A DNA stretch of 64,000 bases from Nautilus pompilius (Eukaryota > Mollusca > Cephalopoda > Nautilida > Nautilidae). The position numbers were made by a program, and so were the translations under genes. The notes under the pieces were generated by a model. That model searched no databases and was not told where the DNA came from. It saw only the letters and a list, made by a program, of their open reading frames with translations. Below are positions 49,450 through 60,464 of this stretch, one piece after another. The stretch spans positions 436,501 to 500,500 of the forward strand of contig JACATO010000069.1 of NCBI GenBank assembly GCA_018389105.1, read 5' to 3'. Every line of letters starts with the position of its first letter. The stretch's first letter is position 1.

Positions 49450-51650
49450 GCATGCACTGATACACTAACTTGATAAAATGATTCACTAATCCCCCTAAAA
49501 GAAAACTAGTTCCAATGAAATAAATAAAATTGTAATGACGCGACGAACGTACATGTCATAAGGGAGTTGCATCCTGTTCGTGATACACAGAGTGTTTTGA
49601 CCACTATATGCATCAGATGTTCACTCTCAGTTGATGGGGAGCTTGGAGTACTGACAGAAACAATTTAAGATCACATCAGACAGGACAAGTTCTGATCTCT
49701 ATGAATTGTTCTTTCAGGAATTATATATTCAATATCTACTTTTTCATTATTAATATTCGTTGGTGCATGATTATCATGGACTGCAATCATCTGATTTGGG
49801 TGAATATGCCGCACAGTATTTCCCAGATCTATCAGGCTGTTACGTTTCCCACACTCTTCAACTATTCCTAGTGTCCATCACTGTGGCCCTTCCTCGACAT
49901 ACCTGGCTGGACTGAGGACACACTGCTATTTACTCCAAATGTTCTGGCCACTGTTCCTTTATCATGATATCTTCTGGTCAGATTATTTGTTCTCTACAAA
50001 CTCTGCTAAATTTGATTTCACTAAACTTAATCTTGTTCTTAAATATCTTTTAGTGACTAACTCGGCAGATGTACCCGTTTCGGTAGTACAAACGAAGACC
50101 TTTCAACTACCCTGTTAGGTGCTAAACTGGGGCTGTTATCTGCCAGCAGTTCAGGTAACTGATGGTCTGAAAAAAAATTAACCATAGCACATCGGTTGTG
50201 TTCTCCGCTGTTGTGCCATGCACGTTTGACTTCTATTCATTTAAAGTGAATACCTACCAGTAGCAGGTAATAATTTCTACATTTTTCACAACTCTTTGAA
50301 ATGGCCTTGTTGGTTACTTCTACACATGTAAAGACACCTCTGGTGGTACATTTCTCACATTTTGCTCATCCATTTTTGATTATCCCTCTAAAACCTTTGA
50401 AATTGATTTCAAGGAACAAATGCCTGGGTTTTCCCATTAAATCTGCAAGTGTTTTCTCCCTAAACTTTGACGAAAAAATGACTCAAACCCCAAATCAAGC
50501 CATCCTGTTCACATAACAGTTCATACTTCCAAATGTCGTGTGGTCCCGCATAATCACAGACTTCTGGCCAACCATTTATTGCGTCATACTCATGGGCTTT
50601 ACTGAGAAGTGTTTCAAATTTAATTTCTCTCACAATGTCACCTGCTGCACCTAAATTATAAACTGCCCTGTCCCTATCAAATTTGGAACCTCATATATTG
50701 TCAACAGCAGTTTATGGTCAGTGAGTAATATAAATTTACGTCTATACAAATTTTGGTGAATTTTATTTATCATTAGAGTTCATTGTTCTCAATGCAAATG
50801 CTGTGGGCTTTTTTTTTCTTTTCACTCATCCATTACATGTTCCAACCCCATAATTCAAAGTATCACAGCCCAGTTTTAGTTCCCTTTTTGTATCATATAA
50901 TGCACTGGAAATTCATATGACAAATCATACTCTGACACTTATTTTTCTACAACTTATGGAGTGGTTCTAACTTAGTAGCTAAATTTGGCAATTACCGATA
51001 AAATCAACCTTAAAGAAACTCTCAATTCACACATTACTTAGCAAAGGAACATTTTGATAGCAAGTATCTTGTCTTCAATGAAATATAGACCCTCTTCATC
51101 TTTCAAACCTAGATACAAAACTGCTGGATTTAAGAACTCTCATTTTGTAACTTGAGGTGTATATCATATTTGTGTAGTCTTCCAAGTGCTTCTCTTAGTA
51201 TTCCCTTCCTGCTTGCCTCCACCATGTCTTAGAAACACACTTTGGAACTCCCTGAGGGATTTGGTTCATTTTAGATCGGAAAACCCTACTAGATCTTAGA
51301 CCATACGGCCACTCGGTATACTGATTTAACCCTTTGTGTTTGTTTATTGAGAGACATTCCCCAACCCCTCCAACATTTAACTTAGCAAAGGCGTGTGTCA
51401 GGAGGTCAAGTTTGCTCAAATTCTTCAAACCAATGAGTGCTGTGACAAACATTGGCAATGGGCAATCTTCATCTTCTACTGCTCAATTTAGAGTAACTTT
51501 ATAATCCTCTTTTGCTCAGTAACAATTGTCCTGTCAGCTCTTTCTATTTTCACAATAATGCTGTTTTCCTCTAATTTATACAGCTCTTGCTCAATTTCTT
51601 TCAAAGGTTTGTTTGATGAGGATCAGTCTGTCATCATCATCATTCACTTG
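49450..51650 (-). mobile_element. Decayed Ty3/Gypsy-like retrotransposon relic
   Basis: Pieces of a pol gene in the expected order on the minus strand, all broken by stops and frameshifts. Reverse transcriptase lies at about 51640-51190 (including YKVTLN, NLSKLDLLTHAFAKLNVG and NKHKGLNQYTEWPYGL). An RNase H-like segment follows at about 50900-50680 (ELKLGCDTLNYGVG, HHKLLLTIY). An integrase C-terminal-like segment lies at about 49850-49690 (LGNTVRHIHPNQM). LTRs and a primer-binding site were not found. Confidence 0.75.
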
Positions 51651-52645
51651 GATGCTGGCCAGATTATCATAGTAGACTTTGAACCTAACTTTGCGTTTTT
51701 TTTTAAAACAGTTTTTCTATGTATACTGCAAGTCTCAGCTAACTTAAAAAAAAAAAAATCCTTGATAATTGTTCATGCTGAACACTAGACATAATTATTC
51801 CAATAGGTTGTATTAAGATAAAATTTAGCAGCTATCTAAAGAAAGTTAGAATCATACAAAACAACTATTCATTGCTTTCAGCACATGTCAGGAAAATTAT
51901 TTCGTACTTTTATCAAATTTTCAGTCTCTTTGCTTACCTTTTCTTTTTTTAAAAAAAGAAAAGGTAAGCAGACTATCTTGTGTCGTCTGCTGTATTTAAA
52001 ATCCTAAACAGGAACCTAAACCTTCCATCTCATGCAGCAGCCTTGTTTGAATCCTTCAGAAAATGTTAAAGGTAATTTTTTTTTAAAAAGCACAGAATAA
52101 AGCACTTGTGTATTGCTGTCCCTGCCCACAACACAAATACTCAAAACTTTTAACTGAACAAAAAAACAAGATCTTGATTAAAAGCAAAGCAGAAAGTGAT
52201 GAAGAAGAGAGAGATGAACTGACATTGATTCCAGCAAAAATCAGAAAGGAATGTGATTACTGAAAATGTCAATATAGTGACACTGAAGGAAAACTCTTCT
52301 TTACTGTCTGATCTAAAACATGCTTAACTAGTACCAAAGACAGACTTGTATGCTATCCAGTGCTAAAGATGAAATTTAAATGATATACTTTCAGAAACAC
52401 GTTGAAAGTTTAAATCTACTTGAAATATCTTAATCATATAAGTTATTAAGAAAACAGTACTTAGATTTGAAAAAAAAAAGGAAAATTGCCTAGTGAAACT
52501 TCAGTAAATTCCTTAACATGTGAAAAATTAAAATTGCTAAGATTTCAAAGATGTTTGTGTAGGGTTTTAAAACTTTTCTTTAGTGTCTCTTAATAAAATC
52601 ATTTTTCATGAACCCAGAAAATATTTTTATTTTGAAAGGTACAAC
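51651..52645. other. Intergenic, no gene seen
   Basis: AT-rich and unassigned apart from the palindrome at 51931-51970. Confidence 0.5.
51931..51970. repeat. Perfect 40-bp palindrome
   Basis: The left arm tgcttaccttttcttttttt is exactly complementary to the right arm, with no spacer. Beyond it, agtc and gact sit at offset positions, suggesting a slightly longer imperfect inverted repeat. Confidence 0.97.
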
Positions 52646-53430
52646 ATATTCTGAAGAGTGTAGTTTGGAAATTGCTTCATCTGCAAAGAGCAAGGCTTAC
52701 AATATAATGGGAGGTTTCTATACATACCAGTATATACAGTAATGTGCACAATTTTGTTATAGCAAGCTCATCATTTAAACAGTGTTCCTCTGTCTCTTGT
52801 TGCTTTTCGAGGTGGCAGCGACAGGTAGCACGTCATGAAAACATTCGAGAACGAATAAAAAAGAAAGAAAGAAGGGTGGAATGAGAGACGTGTAATGTCA
52901 GGAGAGGAGCACTTGAGTGACAAATAACTTCAGGGTATCACACCGTTCTGCTGAGCCAGGCTGTTCTATTGTTTGTTTGAATACTTGAGAAACTGTTTAT
53001 GTTTTAGGAAGGCACTGAATTGAAATGTGGTTCGTGTGATGAATCTGCTCAGCTAAGCAAAAAACTGAGAAGTCCTCAAGTCATTGGTGTGCCATGTTAG
53101 ACTTAATTCGCATCTAATATATCTGGGTTTTCCTGAAAGGAACTGCTAAGCAAACCACTTTGTGTTCATACACTCTACACTGTTGACTAAATACCGAAAT
53201 GGCAGTATTATTAAATAAATGCAGTCATGTTTACAGATACCACAATTTTCAAAATGATAAATTTAGACACACACATAGAATAAAGATATTTCTGTTTGTA
53301 ATAGGAATAGGGAGTAAAGACTGCATACATCTGCTATATTGTTATCACAAAATATCATACTTGGAAAAAATCTTATTGAAATATAAGAAAAAAAAAACAA
53401 AACAAGACTTACCGTCTTTGATTTGGTCTT
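52646..53430 (+). repeat. Dispersed repeat, copy B (partner at 5877-6650)
   Basis: Same orientation as copy A; near-identical at the 5' end and increasingly diverged after about 53260. The differences are enriched for CpG in copy A becoming TpG or CpA here. Confidence 0.9.
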
Positions 53431-54391
53431 GCATCACCATATTTTCTCTGCTGGGGTAAAAAGTATACCGGGAATGTGTGGCTTTTCGCTACAACCTACT
53501 AAGCATAGATGACGATGATAAATATTTTAAACATTTTCAAGGTGTATCAAACTGAACCAAGAATTTGTTTGTATCAATATTATTAACAGAGTAAATTAAG
53601 CAATATATCTTGGACAAAAGGATTCTTTTAACAGGTAGACAATGGGGATCTGACTTTGTCATAGGTATGGATACCTGTTTCTATAAATTATTAACTAGGT
53701 CTTAAATTGGCACAGCTATTCCGAATTTATTTATCATCTTCAAGTCTAGTTCAGCCTAATATGGGCAGCTGGCTAGAGGTTGAGTGAGAAAAAGAAAAAG
53801 TACAAACCTATAACCTGGAAGACAAGTAATTAGCAAGGTAAAGTTCTGCTGGTCATAAAGTCCAATACAGTACTAAGTGCGATGAGACCTGCAAGGCAAA
53901 CGGGTGTATTCAATAGGCAGACCATAAAACAGCAGCACTTGTCTACTGAACACTCCTTGATTCAGTATGACAAAAAGTTTAGGGGATTTGAAGATGACTC
54001 GGTATCTTTATTCAAGCGTGTGATTCTGAAAAGATCACTTTGGCAAAACTAGTAGATTTGAAAACATTTTGATCTGATCAAATAGTAAAACTGAGCCAGA
54101 GAAATCAGAAACAAGAAGTTATTTTCAGCCACTAAGCCAGTCCTACAAACTTTATAAAGTATTTTTAAAGGGGCCAGTAAAGTCTTTGCACACTTTATAA
54201 TAACTTTTCTTTGAGTCAATGGCAAATTCATTAAATTGGAGGTTGAAAACTATTTGTAAAAATAATAAAAACTGAAGTTCCATCTGGACTAAATGTGCAG
54301 GTTTTAATAATAAAAATAAATTTTGAAATAGTTATTGTTACATTTTTTTTTTTTTTTTTTGGTATCTAGCACGTGAATTCAGGCGGCATGA
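53431..54391. other. 3' flank / 3' UTR side of GOSR2
   Basis: No ORF was supported. It contains a poly(T) run (about 54343-54360). The minus-strand polyadenylation signal used by GOSR2 should lie here (for example TTTATT on the plus strand near 54007), but the choice is not resolvable. Confidence 0.4.
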
Positions 54392-57300
54392 TTATGTAAA
54401 GTAAGCAATCACAAGGTACATGACTACACAGGTGACAAACATGCCAGTGAACAAGATTATTTTGTCCTGAACTGTTCGTTTCTCGATGAGTCGCATTACA
54501 GTATTAGAAAGTCCGAGATAGTTAGCAATGTCCAGTATCTTCTTATGAGCCCCTTTAAGTGTCACGCGCTGTTCTTTGATGTTTGTCAGCATGCTGGACC
54601 CAGAGCCAATCAGATCATCCAGTCCATGGTGGGCATTGATCAGTTGTGTGTTATGCTTTAACGCAGCATCCATCTCAATTGACGTGTCCTCATCATTGGT
54701 CGTAAATTTTCGTGACAGCAGAGCATCCCGTTCGCGTTCCTCCTCCTCTCTCTGATACCTGCATGATGTAAAACAGAGCAAGAATCAGGTAAGGCCATGT
54801 GGCATATCAAACCACCTACTGCTCTGCTTCTTGCCACCGCTTTAGAAGGCTTCTGGTTAAAATTAAGTTTCTTCCATTATTTGGTAAAGTGTTATTTTTT
54901 TTACTGGAAAACATACCTCATTTCTAAATTAAACTGTACCCTTTTTTTCAGAGTTTTTAGTCTTTTTTTTTTTTGGTGGTAGCCCTAGCTCATTTATTTT
55001 CCATCCATATCACTTGGAAGAATTCAATATCATAAGATGTATTTAAGATCCAAAATTGGGGGATGAACAAAAATATCAAATCGCATAAATTTCCTTTTTT
55101 TCATTATAGCAAAATATAATGGATTGGAAATGTCCAAAAAATGCTGTGTGGCTGTATGGAGACAAGAAATACAATCAAAATAAAAGAGTATCTAAAACAA
55201 ATGAATGGTTAGAAGTAATTGTCACCACAAAACTTCATGTTCTGCTAAAATTAAACTGAACAATACTATGTAGTTTTATGGTAATCTATAATTAATCAAA
55301 GGGAAATAAATCTTTCAGACAAAGAAAACATCAAACCTAAGACTGGCAGCAATTTAGTGTTCATTCTTTGAAAATCGATCCAGATTGCCCGCCCCCCCCC
55401 CTCATTGTGGCATGAAGCATTTAGTGTAGATCTGTTGTACAAAATGCGAATTACAGTGCTTCAGTCTAGAGACAGCTGATTCCTCTGTTATCAGAGCTAG
55501 AAGGGTACTGTAAATGGAGTTTACTAAGAAAATGTGTCTCAAAGCTAAAGAACGGATAGAGTTCTCAAAAAAGGGTGCAGGTCCTAAAATTGTTCATATG
55601 CACTGCCAGCTTAGCATCAGTTATGCCAGTGTGAAAATGTGGTCTTTACCTTTCAGCAGAGGAAGCTGTGGCAGGCTGCCTAGTGCTGAGGACAAAATAT
55701 TCCAAGCACTTTCTTTTGAGTTCATTCTGGTTTTATCTACAAGAAGTTATATTTTGTGAGAGTAGAAACAGAGTATTTTTCCCTGTATATGCACAAATGA
55801 CTTAACTACTGGAATTCTGAGAAACCTATTGATAATTAAACTTTATTCACAGCAATCCCAGAATAGCAAACAATGCAAGGGTGGTGTGCTTACACACAAG
55901 ATTTTTCAAGGAAATGAAAAACCTTGCTAGAACTCCTCATTGTTAGATGTGGGAGGAAGCCGGAGTGCCTGAAGGATGCCCCAACATAACCAGCTGGTGA
56001 AGAAGAGCAAGAAGAAACAAAGTTGGTGCCCACCACTGGTGATCCTTTTATTGTTGTCTGTATTTACCAAGAAAACTAAATCAGAAGGATCACATTTGGA
56101 ACCATTTAACTTGAATGTAGTGGAGACCCTTGTTAGATCTCCATTCATATAACATTTAATCTCACATTAATTGTCTCTTACCATTTAAATAACTACTGGA
56201 TTATCTTTCTTACATAAAAAATTATCTTATTAGTTTGTTATGAAAAGGAAGTTATTGTGGCCTATACAAGGGCTCCCAAGAAAGAGAAATGTCCATCAAA
56301 GCAATTCTTAATTTAATACTGTCATTATTAACTAGGGTTGTAACAGTCACATTTTTTCCAAACAGGTTAAAGTAGTCAAAGTTTTGAAAATGAAAACAAC
56401 AAATTATATTTTAACTTAAAGTTTATTATAATTCTGATTTAGTCCTTCTGCTAATTAAAGTAATCCCAAATCAAACTTCTTTTGATGCCATGGTAAAATG
56501 TAACAGGTTACGAATCTGAAAAGGGGTGGGCAAATAATAGCAGGTATAAGAGGATTTCCTTAAATATTTAAGGAAACTCAGGTGCACGAGGCACCAAATA
56601 ATCAAATCGATAACTTAGATAATCCCCATAATTAGTTTATTCGCTAAATAGATTACGGAACATTCACCGGTAACGACGGAAATCAGCAGGTGGCTTCGGT
56701 CGGTGTCAAGTAAAACAAACCTGACGTCGAGTTAACGGATCCAGCTACAAAAATAACAGCCTATGCACTTGTAGATCGATACACGGCTTTCATATTTCTT
56801 AACTGAACGGAGATACGTAAGTCGCAGGGGAAACGAAGGAGAATATCGACAGCTAAGGGCAAGGAAGATCTGATCACAAGCAGGTCAGTATATCACCAGT
56901 TGGAGCCACCTTCTCAGTTACCCAATCCAATCATTTTTTTTTCAGTTGCCCTATGCACTAAAAGTTTGGTGTTTGGAAAATATGATAGTGACATCTTAGT
57001 ACGGTAGAGAGAAAACCGAGCCGTAACCTGTTAACCGTTGCAAGCCTACTATTAACTATACTTGCTAGCAACTCGATCCACACATTTAAATTTACATTAC
57101 TTAAGCTGGAACCTTTGCTAATTTGTAATTATAACCCAATAACTTTAGGTCCCGTTTGCACACTTCAAAATCCTAAATTATTTTTAAGGATTCTATTATG
57201 TCTTCTCTCAAACTTGGTAGATCTAACAGCTTTAATTTTTCATCTATTTAGTTCTGGTTTCCTTAATACTGCTGCATCAGTATTTTGTTGTTGTTTTCTT

Positions 57301-58970
57301 TTTACACTTGTTTACTTTTTCAAAAATTTCACTATTTAATTTGTGATAATTTTTTACCCAATCAAACAAGATATTTCAGCTTTCCTGGGGATTTCATTCT
57401 TACTGATCCCAAATTCTTGTCTACTCCTGACTTTTATTTTTTTCAAATTTTATTATTTTTAAGATTTTCTTTTAAATTATTTAAAGCCTAAATTCCAGTA
57501 CATTCTGACATCAAAAAATATATTCTTCTTAGTAATATAATTATCATCAAATCAGATAAATTATTCAACAAGTGTAGTCAATAATGATAATATTAATTAA
57601 TCAATTTAAGATGGGTGGATATTAACAGTCGGATGGAGGCCTGTATTACCCATGATAACTTCCTGCCCTTTCCTAAATACCAAACTGCATAATTAAAAAA
57701 AAAAAATTCTGCTTATTTATACTAGTGTCGCTGTGTCAACATCTGTGACATCCTAGATAAGACAAGTAGAGACTGAATGATGAGACAGTGAGCGAACTGT
57801 ATCCCTCCCTTTCAAATATAAAGTTTAGATTAAAAACTCCAACAACGTCTTATTTTTATTGCATCCACATGAAATAATTAAGTGTACATTAAGAGAGTTT
57901 TCTTCTTAAGGGCGATTAATTTCTGTAAAAACGAAAATCAACCATAAGTAACAATGATAAATCTGAGAAATTCTAATGGTACTTCCTCGTAATTTATTGA
58001 CGATGTATAATCGAATAAATGCATTTCTGTTGTTGATAACCTTGTACTCTTTGGGTTTTTAAAATTTTATTTTATTTTATTTTACGGGGAAATGGAGAAT
58101 TAGGAGCTTCAGATTTACAATTGTATAGCTTTACACTCATGACGGCCCCGAGTGCCGCGACATCATCGCATCAGAACTAAGTAAATAAATAAAATTCCTA
58201 AAGATTTACTAACAAAGCTACTTTAGGAATGTTTCTATGAGGGATACGGGGTTTATTTGCTTTTTCAAGCAACGGAAAGGGTAACCTAGAATTCTACATT
58301 AACAAAAGATTGGAAATAGTGAAAGTGTGTCAGTTGCTTTACAGGAAGAGAATCGAAATCACTAAGATGGCATGTGATATCCAAACATCAAGCAAAAGAA
58401 TCGAGGTAGTGGGAGCAATAGAAGAATCCCTATTCCGAGCTTTGAGACTTTCTCTGACCATATGCCATCACAACATTGCGGAGGGCAGGGGCCATAGTGG
58501 CAGTGAAACGATGTTCTGCTACCATGCGCCCCTTCGAGAAGTTGAGAAAGGACGGGGGGTTCGGAAAATCCAAAATCAGATTGAGGTAGTGTGACGAAAA
58601 CGGCAGCACGTCGAGATATCAGTCTGAACGAACACACAATTTAAAAAATGTAATAAACAGATCTCCTCCCCCCCCCCGGGAATGTGTTGTCTTTTTACCT
58701 TTTATGTTGTAGATGCCTCATGGCGGCCTGGAGATGCTGGCAGTCGTACTTAAGCTGGTCCACTCGCATCTTCGCGTGAGCTCGTCTGCTGGCGGGCTCT
58801 TTCGTCACGAGGATTTCCAGCCTCTCGCAGTTGCTGACGATCAGGTCGATGTGGGCCTGGATTTCGTTCTCGACCAGGTGGACATCGTCGGCCGAGGCCT
58901 TCTCCAGCCGAGCCAGGTCGAGCTGGACCTCCTGGACGTGTTTGTTCGTCTGGTGGTACAACGGCTCCAT
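54392..58970 (-). CDS. GOSR2: Golgi SNAP receptor complex member 2 (membrin, GS27), Qb-SNARE
   Basis: Membrin is a tail-anchored SNARE of the early Golgi that pairs with syntaxin-5, BET1 and SEC22B for ER-to-Golgi fusion. Two coding exons, complement of 58699-58970 and 54392-54758, joined AG|G across GT-AG sites, give 212 residues, the same length as human GOSR2. The N-terminal helical part (MEPLYHQTNKHV, VENEIQAHIDLI, VDQLKYDCQHLQ) and SNARE motif (about 120-185: DDLIGSG, EQRVTLKG, KKILDIANYLGLSNTVMRLI) match the family closely. A C-terminal membrane anchor follows (about 190-211, TGMFVTCVVMYLVIAYFT). The glutamine in EQR is the likely Qb zero-layer residue (inference). The start codon has A at -3 and G at +4. 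It is head to head with BYSL, 1.48 kb apart. No defects were seen. Confidence 0.96.
54759..58698 (-). other. GOSR2: GOSR2 intron
   Basis: A 3.94-kb intron. It contains a C-rich run (about 55388-55400) and TTTTA-type repeats (about 58060-58085). ORFs here (for example 55514-55759, 57115-57491, 58310-58594) are short and lack recognised domains. Confidence 0.8.
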
Positions 58971-60450
58971 ACTTCCTCCCAGGAGGGGGGGAGGGGGGAC
59001 CCCGCCTGCTAGCTAGCTCCCTAATTCAAGCAACAACCCCTTAAGGACTCGGCCGACCGGCCTGCGGGGCATCAACGAGTTTCGTAACTGTGCAAACAGA
59101 AAACGCAACGTGTCTGCCACAATCCACCTTCTCTCTCTCTCTCTCTCTTTTGGCCGGACACAGCTCTCCTCCGCTTCGTACAAATATCAGAACTCGAGGT
59201 AAAGCACCGAGATTAATTGTAAACTATTTATGAATAAACTAAAGACCGAAATTCGTCTGCTACTGATTTAAAACAAAATATGTGTTACAGCTTAGATACA
59301 AAACTACGGCTCCGCTAAGTTTACCGTGTGTGTTTTTGTTGTTTTTTTTCCTTAAAAGGGTCAGGTGACAGTGTGGATTCGTGCAAAAGCTATCATGCAA
59401 ATTAGTAACGAAAACACCCCTCCACCAATATTAATTAACAAGACATTTAATTCATAGCAAATATTAAAAAGATATGAATGCCAACATGTTTTAACGTCCA
59501 GTTATTTAGTAGATGACCTTTCGCGTAGAATAATTAGAAATGTATCATCTGCTTGGAACCCTGTTTGATGTTTATTATTTACGTACTCTACTGCAGGCAA
59601 ATAGAAGCAAATTACAGTTATATATTTATTTCATTTTTTTGAAATTTAAAAATTATTTAATTATTTACGATAAAATTAGACAAATACCGATCGATTTATA
59701 AGTCTTTTACTTGAAGTTATATGAGGAGAGGAGAGTTTTTATTGATATTGGTGTTCCACAACACTTGTGAACCGCCATTTACCCTCTCGGTGCTCAGTTA
59801 AATTATGGGCTGGAAGGTTTCAGTTATCCACCACAAGATGAAATTAGGGATTTGATTGGAGAGTTTGCGGGGCTTAAGACCCGGGGAGTATTCCCGTTTA
59901 TCGCAATAGAGCCTGTTGGGTGGGGGCCGTGGGGTAAAACCGCTTGGGCTGCAGAAGTCAAGGCGGACATACCCGCTTTCAGCATTGTGAGGGTTAAATT
60001 GGTAGTCGGAGGAAAATGTCCTTGACCTTTGTTTAGCGTACGACTATAGTTACTCTCTAGTTAACTTAATATACCTTTCAATAATTTAAATTTATTTTTA
60101 ATGAAAATATAGCAAAAAAATACTTAAAGATTTTTGCGAAATCTTTTTCTCGTTAATTACGTGACTTGCTTGTTTTGTTTGTTGTTTTTTTTTTTTAATT
60201 TGGGGAGAATTAATTATGTACATGAAGAAAAAAAAAATATGTATCAAAACTTTTTTTTCTTAATGATTTATAACGAATAAAGTATCGTGATTCTGAATTA
60301 AACTATTTTTTTTTTTAAGTTTTAAGAAAAAGAGTCGCTTGAGTCAAGTTAATTTCTATAGAAAGGCCGTGTAATTGTTAAGGGAGCGATCCCTTTCTGC
60401 GGACGAGATCACGTGCCGTTGGGGGGAGACCTCAGTTCCTATGGTGGGAA
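58971..60450. other. Divergent intergenic region between GOSR2 and BYSL
   Basis: Contains both promoters. It is CpG-richer beside each start codon and AT-rich in the middle (about 59440-59700, 60060-60340). There is a CT run at about 59131-59150. No other gene was seen. Confidence 0.6.
60410..60415. promoter_or_regulatory. E-box (CACGTG) upstream of BYSL
   Basis: A palindromic CACGTG lies 36-41 bp before the BYSL start codon. This is the canonical MYC/MAX-type site. Use is inferred from the position and from the ribosome-biogenesis role of the gene. Confidence 0.4.
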
Positions 60451-60464
60451 ATGGGCAAAGTTAG
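60441..60464 (+). promoter_or_regulatory. Overlapping upstream ORF of BYSL
   Basis: ATG at 60441 opens a 7-codon ORF ending TAG at 60462-60464, out of frame with and overlapping the BYSL start. It matters only if transcription begins upstream of 60441. Confidence 0.4.

Noticed and set aside
58310..58594. 94-codon plus-strand ORF opposite the GOSR2 intron
   Set aside because: No recognised domain; lies in intron sequence next to GOSR2 exon 1 without splice support.
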